This document shows, in pieces, positions 35,295-46,500 of a DNA stretch of 64,000 nucleotides (the stretch's first letter is position 1; every line of letters begins with the position of its first letter). The DNA is taken from positions 1 to 64,000 of the forward strand of contig JAFULR010000002.1 of NCBI GenBank assembly GCA_017483195.1, read 5' to 3'. This stretch comes from Clostridia bacterium. GTDB lineage: Bacteria; Bacillota; Clostridia; Oscillospirales; CAG-272. A program made the position numbers and the translations under genes. Under the pieces are notes generated by a model, which made no database searches, was not told where the DNA came from, and worked only from the letters and a program-made list of their open reading frames with translations.

Positions 35295-35993
35295 TTAACC
35301 GATAAATTCTCTGCAGCATCTCTCGTAAGCCGCAACGGGATCCTCAGCAGCAGTTATAGGTCTGCCCACAACGATGTAGTCGGATCCTATTCTCTTTGCC
35401 TCAGCTGGAGTCATAACTCTCTTCTGGTCTCCAACGTCACCGTCCGCAAAGCGAACACCGGGAGTTACGGTCACAAAGCCCGCGCCGCATCTTTCGTGTA
35501 CCTTACCCGCCTCAAGAGGTGAGCAAACAACACCGTCAAGTCCCGCATCCTTTGCGCAGGACGCATAGTGCATAACCACCTTGTCGATGGGCTCATTGAT
35601 AAGAAGATCGTTTTCCATGCTCTCCTGATCGGTTGACGTGAGCTGAGTTACCGCGATAAGCATCGGACGGCTTCCGTCCTCGCGAGTGAGCCCCTCAATA
35701 GCTGCCTTCATCATATTCTTCGTGCCTGCGGCATGAAGGTTTGTCATATCCACGTCAAGACGGGAAAGCACCGCCATACCCTTTTTAACGGTATTGGGAA
35801 TATCGTGAAGCTTGAGATCAAGAAAGATTTTATGTCCCCTTCTCTTTATCTCCCTGACGATCTGCGGTCCCTCTGCGTAATAAAGCTCCATACCGATCTT
35901 CACAAAGGGCTTTTTGCCCTCAAATTTGTCAAGAAATGCAAATGTTTTCTCCGCACTGTCAAAGTCACAGGCGATAATTACGTCCTTACCCAT
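35295..35993 (-). CDS. pyrF: Orotidine 5'-phosphate decarboxylase
   Basis: A 232-aa TIM-barrel enzyme converting OMP to UMP, last step of the pathway. It has the catalytic array [16 protein letters not shown] (D-x-K-x-x-D) near residues 57-72, the N-terminal [16 protein letters not shown], phosphate loop VTPGVRF and the closing [15 protein letters not shown]. Length is typical of the group I bacterial form. Its ATG overlaps the pyrD stop as TAATG, implying coupled translation. Confidence 0.96.
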   Translation of the reverse strand: MGKDVIIACDFDSAEKTFAFLDKFEGKKPFVKIGMELYYAEGPQIVREIKRRGHKIFLDLKLHDIPNTVKKGMAVLSRLDVDMTNLHAAGTKNMMKAAIEGLTREDGSRPMLIAVTQLTSTDQESMENDLLINEPIDKVVMHYASCAKDAGLDGVVCSPLEAGKVHERCGAGFVTVTPGVRFADGDVGDQKRVMTPAEAKRIGSDYIVVGRPITAAEDPVAAYERCCREFIG

Positions 35994-36904
35994 TATAAAA
36001 CTCCTCCTATTATATCATTCAGATTTTTAATTCCATATTTTTTCATAACGCGCGGCAGATCCTCAATGATCCTTTTGCAAGCATAGGGATCAATAAGGTT
36101 TTGCGCTCCTACCTCAACCGCAACAGCTCCCGCGAGCATCATTTCGATAACGTCCTCAGCACACGAAACGCCGCCCATTCCTATAACGGGAATTTTAACT
36201 GCGTGAGCCACCTGATAGACCATTCTGAGCGCTACCGGGAATATTGCTTTTCCGGAAAAACCGCCCATTTTGTTTGCTATCACGGGCTTTCTCGTGCGAA
36301 GGTCTATCCTCATTCCGAGCATCGTGTTTATAAGGCTTATGCCGTCAGCTCCCGCATCCTCGCACGCCTTGGCAATAGCCACGATATCGGTAACGTTTGG
36401 GGAGAGCTTAACTATCACGGGCTTTGTTGTAACCGCCTTTACGGCTCTTACCACCTCGGATGCAGCCTCGGGGCTTGTGCCGAAGCTCATTCCGCCTCCG
36501 TGAACGTTGGGACAGCTGATATTCACCTCAAGCCAACCCACCTGCTCGCATTTATCAAGAAGCGAGCATGTATGCACGTACTCCTCGACCGAAAAGCCCG
36601 AAACGTTAGCCATGACCTTTTTATTAAAGCATTTTTTGAGCTTTGGAAGCTCCTCGCTGATAACCTTGTCAACACCGGGATTCTGAAGTCCCACGGCATT
36701 GATCATTCCGCTCTCACACTCGGCAATTCTCGGTGTGGGATTTCCGAAGCGCGGCTCCTTGGTAGTGCCCTTAAAGGAAAACGTACCGAGAATGTTTATA
36801 TCGTAAAGCTCTGCAAATTCATATCCAAAGCCAAACGTTCCGCTTGCGGGTATAATGGGATTATCCAATTCAATTCCGCAAAGATTAACATTTGTTGTTA
36901 CCAT
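35993..36904 (-). CDS. pyrD: Dihydroorotate dehydrogenase catalytic subunit (class 1B)
   Basis: A 303-aa FMN enzyme oxidising dihydroorotate to orotate, paired with PyrK to use NAD+. It has [16 protein letters not shown] near the N-terminus, [16 protein letters not shown] with the catalytic Cys of class 1[16 protein letters not shown], and FMN-phosphate loop [14 protein letters not shown]. The true ATG at 36904 overlaps the end of pyrK by 7 bp; a longer frame upstream only repeats pyrK sequence in another frame. Class 1B with PyrK suits an anaerobe. Confidence 0.96.
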   Translation of the reverse strand: MVTTNVNLCGIELDNPIIPASGTFGFGYEFAELYDINILGTFSFKGTTKEPRFGNPTPRIAECESGMINAVGLQNPGVDKVISEELPKLKKCFNKKVMANVSGFSVEEYVHTCSLLDKCEQVGWLEVNISCPNVHGGGMSFGTSPEAASEVVRAVKAVTTKPVIVKLSPNVTDIVAIAKACEDAGADGISLINTMLGMRIDLRTRKPVIANKMGGFSGKAIFPVALRMVYQVAHAVKIPVIGMGGVSCAEDVIEMMLAGAVAVEVGAQNLIDPYACKRIIEDLPRVMKKYGIKNLNDIIGGVL

Positions 36905-37629
36905 AATATTTCCTCCTTGCAAAGAACAGGACCCTCTTTGCATATGCGCTTGTAGCCTGTTACTGTCTTGCAGGAGCATCCCATACAAGCACCAAAGCCG
37001 CAGCCCATTCTCTCTTCAAACGAGAACTGTCCGCTCGTATTCGTTGCGCGGTACACCGCCTTTAGCATTGGCTCGGGACCGCAGGTGTAGAAATAAGAAT
37101 AATCGATTCCCTTCATAGCATCGGTTACAAATCCCTTTACACCGTATGATCCGTCAACCGTACTCACGATCACTCTTGCGCCAAGAGCCTTGAATTCATT
37201 TTCATAAAATATCTCGTCAGCCCTGTTGAATCCGAGAATTACAGTTGGATTTTTGCCCTCGGCGATAAGCTTTTTGCAAAGCATATACATTGGCGGAACT
37301 CCGACACCGCCGCCTATGAGAAGCGGAGCATCTCCGGAAACGGTAGTATCATATCCGTTTCCAAGACCCACAAGAACGTCAAGAATTTCGCCCGCGTTCA
37401 TTCTGCTCATCTGCTCCGTGCCCCTGCCGACCACCTTATAAACAAGAGTGAGCTGACCGTCCTCGCAATCGCATACGGAGATGGGACGGCGCAAGAACAA
37501 TCCGTCAAGCTTAATGTTTACAAACTGACCGCAATTCGTCACACCCGAGGTATCCCCCGAAAGCACCATTTTGTAAACGCTGTCCGTTAATGCTATATTT
37601 TCTTTAATGGTTAAAAATACTTGTTTCAT
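36898..37629 (-). CDS. pyrK: Dihydroorotate dehydrogenase electron-transfer subunit
   Basis: A 243-aa ferredoxin-reductase-like subunit carrying FAD and a [2Fe-2S] cluster, passing electrons from PyrD to NAD+. FAD-binding LFLRRPISVCDC lies near residues 50-61, a nucleotide-binding Rossmann part opens with LLIGGGVGVPPMYMLCK, and the C-terminal cluster Cys residues are in RMGCGFGACMGCSC plus a later GPVLC. Full length. It lies between carB (11 bp) and pyrD (7-bp overlap). Confidence 0.95.
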   Translation of the reverse strand: MKQVFLTIKENIALTDSVYKMVLSGDTSGVTNCGQFVNIKLDGLFLRRPISVCDCEDGQLTLVYKVVGRGTEQMSRMNAGEILDVLVGLGNGYDTTVSGDAPLLIGGGVGVPPMYMLCKKLIAEGKNPTVILGFNRADEIFYENEFKALGARVIVSTVDGSYGVKGFVTDAMKGIDYSYFYTCGPEPMLKAVYRATNTSGQFSFEERMGCGFGACMGCSCKTVTGYKRICKEGPVLCKEEILW

Positions 37630-37640
37630 TTTTTTATCCT

Positions 37641-40600
37641 TTAGGCATCTATTGTAGAAATTGTAAGCGTTGTTTCCTCAAGCACGTCAAGAAGCACGCT
37701 AACGGTATCAAGAGATGTGAATATCGTTACGTTATTCTCAGTAGCGCATTTTCTGATCTCGTGTCCGTCCTTTGCAACACCGGAGGATGACGCATCGCTC
37801 GTATTGATAACGTAGGCTATATGTCCCTGTCTTATAGATTCAATGATCTCATCACTTCCATCGGAGAGCTTGTTAAGAACGTGAGTTCTTATTCCGTTTT
37901 CCTTGAGGAAACGAGCAGTACCACGTGTTGCCTCAATGTTAAAGCCGAGATTATAGAATCTGCGTATAAGAGGAAGTGCTTCATCCTTGTCGCAGTCTGC
38001 AATAGTTACAAATACTGTTCCGTAATTCTGCAAATGCATTCCGCTCGCCTGAAGAGCTTTATAAAGCGCACGGTAGAATTTATCGTCATATCCTATGGCT
38101 TCACCGGTGGATTTCATCTCGGGTGAGAGATAAGCGTCAAGTCCGCGAAGCTTGTTAAATGAGAATACCGGCACCTTAACATACCATCTCTTCTTTTCCT
38201 CAGGATAAAGTCCGAATATTCCCTGCTCCTTAAGAGTTTTGCCGAGAATACACTCCGTTGCAATATCCGCAAGGCTGTAGCCGGTTGCCTTTGAAAGGAA
38301 CGGAACGGTTCTTGAAGAACGGGGATTAACCTCAATAATAAACACCTCATCATTTTTATCAACGATGAACTGAATATTGTAAAGTCCAACTATGCCAATG
38401 CCGAGTCCAAGCTTTTTCGCATATTGCAGGATCTTTCCTTTAACCTTGTCGGAAATTGAGAAAGCCGGATAAACACTTATGGAGTCACCGGAGTGAATAC
38501 CGGTTCTCTCAACAAGCTCCATAATACCGGGAACGAAAACGTCGTGTCCGTCACATATAGCATCGACCTCGACTTCTTTGCCGCTTATGTATTTATCAAC
38601 AAGAACGGGCTTGTCCTCGTCTATTTCAACCGCGGTTTTAAGATAGTGGCGAAGCTGCTCCTCATTTGCCACTATCTGCATAGCGCGTCCGCCAAGCACA
38701 AAGCTCGGACGAACAAGCACGGGATAGCCGATCTTTGCCGCTGCGGCAATGCCGTCCTCAATTTTTGTTACTGCGCGTCCTTCCGGCTGAGGAATGCCAA
38801 GCTCCTTCAAAAGCTTTTCAAAAGCATCGCGGTTTTCAGCCTTGTCAATAGCTTCACAGTCTGTTCCAATAATCTTAACTCCGAGATTTGAAAGAGGCTG
38901 TGCGAGGTTTATCGCGGTCTGTCCACCAAGCGATGCAATAACTCCCTCCGGCTTTTCAAACTGGATTATATTCATCACGTCCTCTGTAACAAGGGGCTCA
39001 AAATAAAGCTTATCCGCAGTTGTATAGTCGGTTGAAACGGTTTCAGGATTGTTGTTTATGATAATTGCCTCGTAGCCCGAGTTCTTTATTGTCTGAACGG
39101 CGTGAACGGTGGAATAGTCAAATTCAACACCCTGACCTATTCTTATAGGTCCTGCACCAAGCACAACTATCTTCTTTTTGTCCGTGATAACAGAATCGTT
39201 ATTTCCGTTATAGCTCGAATAGAAATAAGGAATGTATGCTCCCGTGTGGCAGGTGTCAACCATTCTGAACGAGGGGAACATTTTATTCTCACAGCGAAGC
39301 TCAAATACCTTATTCTCTCCGCATCCCCAAAGCTTTGCAATATATCTGTCCGAAAATCCCATTTTCTTCGCGCTCTTGAGGACTTCAATATCAAAAGCAT
39401 TCTCCTTAAGGGAATTCTCCATATCTATAATTCTCTTAATCGCCTCAATAAAATAGGATGTTATCTTTGTGATATCGTGTATTTTTTCAATAGTTTCGCC
39501 TCTGCGCAAAAGCTCGGCTATGGCATAGATATTGTCATCGCGGAACTCATTGATATATTCAAAAAGCTCCTCCGAAGTATATGTATCAAATTTCTGATGA
39601 TAAATGTGATAAACACCCGTTTCAAGAGAACGGATGCCCTTGAGAAGTGACTCCTCAAGCGTTGAGCCTATACCCATTATCTCGCCGGTTGCCTTCATCT
39701 GCGTTCCAAGAGAATTGGATGCCGCGCTGAATTTATCAAACGGGAATCTTGGAAGCTTAGCAATAATATAATCAAGCTGGGGTTCAAAGGCAGCATTGGT
39801 ATTGGCGATCTTAATTTCTTCAAGAGTCATTCCAACCGCGATCTTTGCCGTTACTCTCGCTATAGGATAACCTGAAGCCTTAGATGCAAGCGCGGAGCTT
39901 CTTGAAACTCTGGGGTTAACCTCAATAAGATAATACTCTGAATTTTCAGGGTTCAGAGCGAACTGCACGTTGCATCCACCCTCAATTTTCAATTCCTTGA
40001 TAATTTTTATTGCGGAATCATTGAGCATCTTTCTGTCATGCTCTGAAAGTGTCATAATGGGCGCAACAACGATACTGTCACCGGTGTGAACACCAACAGG
40101 ATCTATATTTTCCATTCCGCATATGGTTATAGCATGATCGGTTCCGTCTCGCATAACCTCAAATTCGATCTCCTTGTATCCCTTAACGCTCTTTTCAATA
40201 AGAACCTGATGCACGGGAGAGAGCTTGAATGCATTGATACCGATCTCCTCAAGCTCAGCTTCATTGTATGCAAAGCCGCCGCCCGTTCCTCCAAGCGTGA
40301 ATGCGGGACGAAGAACAACGGGATATCCTATTCTCTTTGCGGATTCCTTAGCCTCTTCAAGATTGTATGCAATTTCAGAGGGGATGGTTGGCTCGCCAAT
40401 GGACTTGCAAAGCTCCTTGAAAAGCTCTCTGTCCTCAGCACGCTCAATGCTTTCGCTGCTCGTACCGAGAAGCTCTGTGCGGCATTCTTTAAGTATTCCC
40501 TTCTTTTCAAGCTGCATAGCAAGGTTAAGACCCGTCTGACCGCCGATTCCGGGCAAAATTGCGTCGGGGCGCTCGTATCTGATTATCTTTGCAATATATT

Positions 40601-40814
40601 CAAGTGTAAGAGGCTCCATATATACCTTGTCGGCAATAGAGGTATCCGTCATTATCGTTGCGGGATTGGAGTTTACAAGCACAACCTTGTATCCCTCCTC
40701 CTTAAGCGCAAGACATGCCTGTGTTCCCGCATAGTCAAATTCAGCTGCCTGACCGATAACTATCGGTCCGGATCCAATTATCATTATCTTCTTCAAATCA
40801 GTTCTTTTAGCCAT
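37641..40814 (-). CDS. carB: Carbamoyl-phosphate synthase large subunit
   Basis: A 1057-aa enzyme making carbamoyl phosphate from ammonia, bicarbonate and two ATP. It has two homologous ATP-grasp halves, the first opening IMIIGSGPIVIGQAAEFDYA and the second VVLGAGPIRIGQGVEFDYS near residue 550, each with the EVNPR loop (EVNPRVSRSSAL; EVNPRSSRTVPF), and a C-terminal MGS-type allosteric domain. The start at 40814 has GAGGAGG upstream; the gene overlaps pyrC by 8 bp. The glutaminase partner carA is not in this operon or elsewhere in the window. Confidence 0.97.
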   Translation of the reverse strand: MAKRTDLKKIMIIGSGPIVIGQAAEFDYAGTQACLALKEEGYKVVLVNSNPATIMTDTSIADKVYMEPLTLEYIAKIIRYERPDAILPGIGGQTGLNLAMQLEKKGILKECRTELLGTSSESIERAEDRELFKELCKSIGEPTIPSEIAYNLEEAKESAKRIGYPVVLRPAFTLGGTGGGFAYNEAELEEIGINAFKLSPVHQVLIEKSVKGYKEIEFEVMRDGTDHAITICGMENIDPVGVHTGDSIVVAPIMTLSEHDRKMLNDSAIKIIKELKIEGGCNVQFALNPENSEYYLIEVNPRVSRSSALASKASGYPIARVTAKIAVGMTLEEIKIANTNAAFEPQLDYIIAKLPRFPFDKFSAASNSLGTQMKATGEIMGIGSTLEESLLKGIRSLETGVYHIYHQKFDTYTSEELFEYINEFRDDNIYAIAELLRRGETIEKIHDITKITSYFIEAIKRIIDMENSLKENAFDIEVLKSAKKMGFSDRYIAKLWGCGENKVFELRCENKMFPSFRMVDTCHTGAYIPYFYSSYNGNNDSVITDKKKIVVLGAGPIRIGQGVEFDYSTVHAVQTIKNSGYEAIIINNNPETVSTDYTTADKLYFEPLVTEDVMNIIQFEKPEGVIASLGGQTAINLAQPLSNLGVKIIGTDCEAIDKAENRDAFEKLLKELGIPQPEGRAVTKIEDGIAAAAKIGYPVLVRPSFVLGGRAMQIVANEEQLRHYLKTAVEIDEDKPVLVDKYISGKEVEVDAICDGHDVFVPGIMELVERTGIHSGDSISVYPAFSISDKVKGKILQYAKKLGLGIGIVGLYNIQFIVDKNDEVFIIEVNPRSSRTVPFLSKATGYSLADIATECILGKTLKEQGIFGLYPEEKKRWYVKVPVFSFNKLRGLDAYLSPEMKSTGEAIGYDDKFYRALYKALQASGMHLQNYGTVFVTIADCDKDEALPLIRRFYNLGFNIEATRGTARFLKENGIRTHVLNKLSDGSDEIIESIRQGHIAYVINTSDASSSGVAKDGHEIRKCATENNVTIFTSLDTVSVLLDVLEETTLTISTIDA

Positions 40815-42081
40815 TTTCCTTTTCCTCCTCAAACTTCTCTATATCACAGTAAACAATTTTTCCTTCATACACGGTCAAAAGACATTTACCAAACACCCTT
40901 ACGCCTTCAAATGGAGTGCTTTTTCCTTTTGACAAAAACTCAGACGTATCAATGCTGTATTCCTCATTCAGATCAAAAACAGTAAATCCCGCGTCACTAT
41001 TTATTCCAAATCTCTTTCTCGGCGTAACCGACATCAGCTCTACGAGGCGCTCCAATGTAAGCTTTCCTGTTTTCACAAGACCCGTGTAAAGCAACGGAAA
41101 TGCGGTTTCTATTCCCACAACTCCCATAGCGCTCTTTTGGAGTCCCTTGCCCTTTTCCTCAGCGGAATGTGGCGCGTGATCGGTAGCAATCATATCAATT
41201 GTTCCGTCAAGGATACCCTCAAGTATAGCCTCTCTGTCCGCAGGTGAGCGCAGGGGCGGATTCATTTTGAATCTTCCGTTCTCCTCAAGGCAGGAATCAT
41301 CAAGTAATATGTAGTGGGGACCCGTTTCAGTAGTAACGTCAACGCCCAAAGCCTTTGCCTTGCGTATAACGTCAACACTCTCCTTGGTGGAGATATGGCA
41401 TACGTGGTATGCCACCCCCGTTTTTTCGGCAAGCTTAAGATCGCGATCAATCTGTCCCCATTCGCTTTCGGAGCAGATACCTTTGTGACCGTGAGCGCGT
41501 GCATATTCTCCGTCGTGTATGTATCCGCCGCGCAGAAGCGAGTTATCCTCACAGTGTGCCACGATCATTTTATTAAGGCTTTTGGCTTTTTTCATTGCGG
41601 ATATCATCATTTCTTCATTCTGCACACCCTTACCGTCATCGGAAAAGGCTATAACGTCATCCGCCATTCCTTCCATATCGGAAAGCTCCTCACCCTTTTC
41701 AGCTACAGTAATCGAGCCATAGGGATAAACAGGAATACACGCATCACGTCTGATAATTTCAAGCTGAGCCTCAAGATGCTCCTTGGAGTCGGGCACGGGA
41801 GAAAGATTTGGCATTGAGCATACCGCGGTATATCCGCCGCGAGCCGAAGCAAGCGTACCGCTCTTTATGGTTTCCTTATAAGAAAAACCCGGCTCTCTAA
41901 GATGTACGTGTACATCGCAAAAACCGGGCAAAATAGCCATATTATCAATAACAACAGTGCTTTCATCAAAATGGGAAAGATCCTCCACTATAGGAGAAAG
42001 AGCCACACCGTCAAAAGAAATATTACGGGTAATCATCTTACCGTCTTCATACATTTTAGCATTTTTGAACACAAGCATCAT
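40807..42081 (-). CDS. pyrC: Dihydroorotase (type I, zinc)
   Basis: A 424-aa amidohydrolase cyclising carbamoyl aspartate to dihydroorotate. It has zinc ligands DVHVHLREPGFSYKET, a carbamate-region segment, AHCEDNSLL, YHVCHISTKES, and the catalytic Asp in IDMIATDHAPHS; this is the class I long form. The frame has an earlier ATG at 42102, but GGAG lies 8 nt before the ATG at 42081, which I chose. First gene of the pyr operon, about 25 nt from the predicted transcription start. Confidence 0.95.
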   Translation of the reverse strand: MMLVFKNAKMYEDGKMITRNISFDGVALSPIVEDLSHFDESTVVIDNMAILPGFCDVHVHLREPGFSYKETIKSGTLASARGGYTAVCSMPNLSPVPDSKEHLEAQLEIIRRDACIPVYPYGSITVAEKGEELSDMEGMADDVIAFSDDGKGVQNEEMMISAMKKAKSLNKMIVAHCEDNSLLRGGYIHDGEYARAHGHKGICSESEWGQIDRDLKLAEKTGVAYHVCHISTKESVDVIRKAKALGVDVTTETGPHYILLDDSCLEENGRFKMNPPLRSPADREAILEGILDGTIDMIATDHAPHSAEEKGKGLQKSAMGVVGIETAFPLLYTGLVKTGKLTLERLVELMSVTPRKRFGINSDAGFTVFDLNEEYSIDTSEFLSKGKSTPFEGVRVFGKCLLTVYEGKIVYCDIEKFEEEKENG

Positions 42082-42111
42082 ACCATAATCTCCTTTTTTC
42101 ATATTCGAGGT

Positions 42112-42140
42112 ATTATATCACATAACGCTTGCAAAGTCAA
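42112..42140 (-). promoter_or_regulatory. pyr operon promoter
   Basis: TTGACT (42140-42135), 17-bp spacer, TATAAT (42117-42112) on the minus strand. The start point near 42105 leaves only about 25 nt of leader, too little for a PyrR attenuator. Confidence 0.8.
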
Positions 42141-42246
42141 TATGGTTTTCGCAATTTAATATATTTTATATTTATGAAAAAGAATAAACACGGAATTTGT
42201 TTTTCATAATATCTTTGTACAGTAAAGTGTAAAACAGGAGCTGATT

Positions 42247-43371
42247 ATGATAAGAATTCTTCATTTCATAACCGATACGAATATCGGTGGAGCGGGGCGT
42301 TTGCTTTGCAGTCAAATAAAGCATATGGAAAGCAAAGATTTTGAGATCTACGTTGCCCTTCCGAAAGGCAGTATGCTCTGCTCAAAAATCAGGGATCTGC
42401 CCTGCTCCGCGCTGGAACTTTCACACGGTGCGGATAGATCCCTTGATAGCCTTTCAATACTTGAAGCGTTAAAGGTTATCAGATCAATCCGCCCGGATAT
42501 AGTACATTCCCACGGCTCTCTTTCCTCACGGATAGCGGCAACTCTGCTTGGAATTCCCTGCCGCGTTTTTACAAGGCATTGCGTTTTTCCTCTCCCATCT
42601 TCTTTGACAAATCCTATTTCAAAAATAATTCTCGGAAGCACAAATAATGTTCTTTCAACCTCCGTCATAGCGGTGGCAGAAAGCGCTCGCCAAAATCTTG
42701 TTGATATGGGATGCGATAATAAAAAAATCCGAACTATCATCAACGGTGTTGATCCCTTGCGTGAGCTGAGTGAGGATGAAAAGGATATATGCAGAAAAGC
42801 TTACGGTATTACAAGGCGTAATTTCGTTATCAGTATATTTGCTCGACTCGAGGAATACAAAGGACACAGAACGTTACTTGAAGCGGCTGACATATGCAAA
42901 AGATACTATCCGAATTTCAAATTTTTAATAGTCGGAGACGGTTCTCAAAAGGAAGAGCTGATTGCTCTTGCAAAAAAGCTTCAATTGGACAGCACGGTAA
43001 TATTCACGGGATTTTGCGATGATGTAGCCCCGATTTTCAACATTACCCACCTTAACGTAAACTGCTCATACGGAACAGAGACCTCAAGCCTTGCCCTATC
43101 TGAGGGGATGAGCCTTGGAATTCCTGCGGTGGCAAGTGATTACGGAGGTAATACTCATATGGTGAAAAATGCAGTTAACGGACTGCTTTTTCCCGCAAAA
43201 AATGCAGATGCCCTTGCTATGGCAATCATCAGAATGTATCGTGATACCGATCTTTATTCAAAATGCTCCGCAGGTGCTTTGCGACGCTACGAAGCGGAAT
43301 TCACCGCGCAAGCGATGTCCAAAAGGATGGAGGAATTTTATAAAACGGAATACGCTATACGAAAAAAATGA
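42247..43371 (+). CDS. Glycosyltransferase family 4
   Basis: A 374-aa GT-B glycosyltransferase. The N-terminal acceptor domain opens HFITDTNIGGAGRLL; the C-terminal donor domain has FVISIFARLEEYKGH near residue 200 and the nucleotide-sugar motif SSLALSEGMSLGIPAVASDY near 279 (E-x7-E type). Family 4 enzymes are retaining and mostly build surface polysaccharides or glycolipids; donor and acceptor are unknown. It is divergent from pyrC, has AGGAG before the ATG, and ends in its own terminator, so it is a single-gene unit. Confidence 0.9.
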   Translation: MIRILHFITDTNIGGAGRLLCSQIKHMESKDFEIYVALPKGSMLCSKIRDLPCSALELSHGADRSLDSLSILEALKVIRSIRPDIVHSHGSLSSRIAATLLGIPCRVFTRHCVFPLPSSLTNPISKIILGSTNNVLSTSVIAVAESARQNLVDMGCDNKKIRTIINGVDPLRELSEDEKDICRKAYGITRRNFVISIFARLEEYKGHRTLLEAADICKRYYPNFKFLIVGDGSQKEELIALAKKLQLDSTVIFTGFCDDVAPIFNITHLNVNCSYGTETSSLALSEGMSLGIPAVASDYGGNTHMVKNAVNGLLFPAKNADALAMAIIRMYRDTDLYSKCSAGALRRYEAEFTAQAMSKRMEEFYKTEYAIRKK

Positions 43372-43389
43372 CGGGCAAGCCCGTCATTT
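43366..43389 (+). terminator. Terminator of the glycosyltransferase gene
   Basis: AAATGACGGGC and GCCCGTCATTT form a perfect stem with a tiny AA loop that includes the stop codon. It has only a short T run downstream, so it may be weak. Confidence 0.65.
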
Positions 43390-43476
43390 CAGACTGTCGA
43401 AAAAGCTGCTCTGCCGCAAGTGGTTAATAGCAATCTGATGAGTCTTTAGAAAAATTTAAAACCAAACAAATGCAAA

Positions 43477-43511
43477 AAGCACAAGGTGATCATCGAGAAT
43501 ACCTTGTGCTT
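43477..43511 (-). terminator. dnaE terminator
   Basis: AAGCACAAGGT and ACCTTGTGCTT (43511-43501 with 43487-43477) form a perfect 11-bp stem with a 13-nt loop, followed on the minus strand by TTTGC. It lies 30 bp after the dnaE stop. Confidence 0.8.
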
Positions 43512-43541
43512 ATTTGCTTTTTAGAAGTCTGAGCTTTTTTA

Positions 43542-46500
43542 TTATTTCAAAACCACATTTTTCTCGCCTAAAAGCTCGGAAAGCTGACCAATCGTATAGT
43601 CGGTAGCATCAAAGGAAAGCCCAGAAGCATGATATTGCTTGGTTCGGTTATCGTAAAAGATAACGCTCACATCACCTTCGAATATCTCAACAAGATTCTT
43701 CGCCTTCATAAAGCTCTCACACTCAAGGCTCTCAACCCTGAGGTATATCTTGGTTGCTCGCTTTTGGGAAGCCCAGAAGCTCCGCTCATTTGATTGAGGA
43801 GAATCGGATTTCTTTCCCGAAGCATCGGATCTGTATTCTCCGTTCTTTTTTAAGGCTTCAATGCTGTTAACGATGAATTTGATGTCCTCGTCCTCGCGTG
43901 ACTGAACGTATCCCCCAACAGCTAAAGCAGCTTCTTGCTCAATAGTATGGGAATACCGTGAATAGGTCTTTGAAAAGACTATACACTCAATTTCGCCATA
44001 GCGGTCACTCAAAGTAAAGAATGCCATTTTTTCACCGCTTCTGGTGGTTTTCACAGTAATATTACTTACAACACCGACGATATTGATCATTTTACGGTCC
44101 TCTGCATCGCCCGACTCAAGGGATACTATCTCCCTGTGCTCAATGGCATCGGAATGATCGCGGTATGAATCAAGAGGGTGACCGGAAAAATAGAGTCCCG
44201 TTGCTTCCTTTTCCTGAGCGAGCTTCAATGAAAGCGAAATTTCCGGAAGATCGGGATACTGAAATTCAAATCCCGCGGACATTCCCTGCGCCATGGAGAA
44301 GAAATCAAGCTGACCCGCTATATTGCTTCCCTTTTTACTCGTCGCTCCGTCGATTATCGTCTCATAGCTTGCAAGCAGCTGTGAGCGTCTTTTTCCAAGC
44401 CTGTCCATAGCTCCGCTCTTTATAAGTGACTCGACTTGACGCTTGTTTATCTCATAATCGCTCATTCGGTCAACAAAATCGTCAAAAGAGGAAAATTCCC
44501 TTCTCCTTCGCTCCTTAATCGCGTTTGCAACAAAGCTCTGTCCCACGTTCTTTATAGCCAGAAGTCCAAATCGGATATTGCTCTCGCTCACGTGGAAATA
44601 CATCTCACTCTTATTTATATCGGGCGGAAGCACACCAATGCCGAGCCTTGCGCAATCGGAAATATATTCTGCAATTTTCGACATATTTCCAAGCACGGAC
44701 GTAAGCAACGCCGCGAAATACTCCCTCGGATAATGCGCCTTAAGATAAGCGGTTCTGTATGAAATGATCGAATAAGCGGCGGCGTGGCTCTTGTTAAAGG
44801 CATAATTTGCAAAGCTTATCATATCGTCAAAAAGCTTTTCTGCCTTTCTTTTGTCAATGCCCCTTTCGCTCGCTCCCTCAATAAACGAGGCACGCTCGGC
44901 TTCAAGAACGTCGTGCTTCTTTTTGGACATAGCACGGCGCACGATATCGGCGTGGCCGAAGCTGTATCCCGCGACCGTGCGGAATATACTCATTACCTGC
45001 TCCTGATATACCACTACTCCCGAGGTGCTTTTCAAAATATCCTCAAGCATCGGCAAGGGATATTCTATCCTTGAAGGGTCCTCACGGCATTCAAGATAAT
45101 GCGGAATAGAGTCCATAGGACCCGGACGGTAAAGAGATATCGCAATTATGATATCCTCAAGAGTTTTTGGCTTCATCTGTGCAAGGAATTGTCTCATTCC
45201 CGCGCTTTCAAGCTGGAAAACTCCCTCCGTCATTCCCGATGAAATCAGCTCATAGGTAGCGGCATCGTCAAGCGGTATCCGCTCTATATCAAAATCGGAT
45301 TCTCTCTCCTTTATCTGCTCCTGCGCATCGTTGATTATAGTCAAATAGCGAAGCGCAAGAAAGTCAAATTTTAAAAGTCCGAGCTCAGCAACGGCATCCA
45401 TATCGTACTGCGTTATCACCGCTCCGTTGCTGAGAGCAAGAGGAACGTACTCGCACAGAGGCTCGTCCGTAATCACTATGCCCGCGGCGTGTATGCTCAC
45501 GTTCCTCGGCATTCCCTCAAGAGCCATCGCAGTATCAATAAGAGTGCGGTTTTCCTCACTCTCATCGTATTTTGCCTTGAAATCGGGATCAAGAAGCGCA
45601 TCCTCAAGCGTAACTCCGAGAACACGCGGGATCTTGGTGGCGATAGCATCCACGTCACCGTAGCTCATACCCATGGCGCGTCCCGTGTCTCTTATTGCCG
45701 CCTTAGCCGCAAGCGTACCAAAGGTAGCGATCTGCGAAACGTGATCCGAGCCGTATTTTTCCTTAACGTATTCAATTATCTCATCCCTTCTGTTGTAGCA
45801 GAAATCCATATCGATATCCGGCATCGAAACGCGCTCTGGGTTTAGAAATCTTTCAAAAAGAAGATCAAACTCAATAGGATCAATATCGGTTATCCTCAGA
45901 AGATACGCCACAAGGCTTCCCGCACCGGAGCCCCTTCCGGGACCCACAGGAATTCCCTTGGAGCGCGCGAAAGCGACGTAATCCCAAACTATCAGGAAGT
46001 AATCGCAATATCCCATATTTTGGATCACGGAAAGCTCGTAATCAATTCTATCAAGATACTCTTTCTTGCTGTGATCCTTATAAGCTATCGCGCCACTTCT
46101 TTCGCGTCCTTCAAGTCCCGAAAGCACGAGCGAGCGCAAATAGTCACAAGCCTCCATTCCGTTGGGAGTTGGGTACTTTGGCAGGATCACTCCCCTATCC
46201 TCAATTTCAAAATTGCACCTTTCCGCAATTTTTACCGTATTTTCAATAGCTCCCTCGTATTTTCCGAAAAGGAGCCTCATCTCATTCGTATCCTTATAGT
46301 AAAATTCGTCGGTCTCAAATCCCATGGGGCGACCATCGGTAATACATTTGTTCATCTGGATGCACATAAGTATCGCCTGAGTGTCCGCATCTCTGCGGCG
46401 CAGATAATGGCAGTCGTTGGTCGCTACGAGAGGAATATCGCATTCCTCCGACAAGCGCACAAGCTCGGGGAGTATCTGCCTTTGCTCCTCTATGCCGTGG

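Noticed and set aside
36101..36955. 284-aa open frame on the plus strand
   Set aside because: Lies opposite pyrD and the end of pyrK, has no recognisable domain or ribosome site, and reflects the codon bias of the real genes.
40086..40985. 299-aa open frame on the plus strand
   Set aside because: Antisense to the start of carB and the end of pyrC; Cys/Ser/Leu-rich shadow with no family match.
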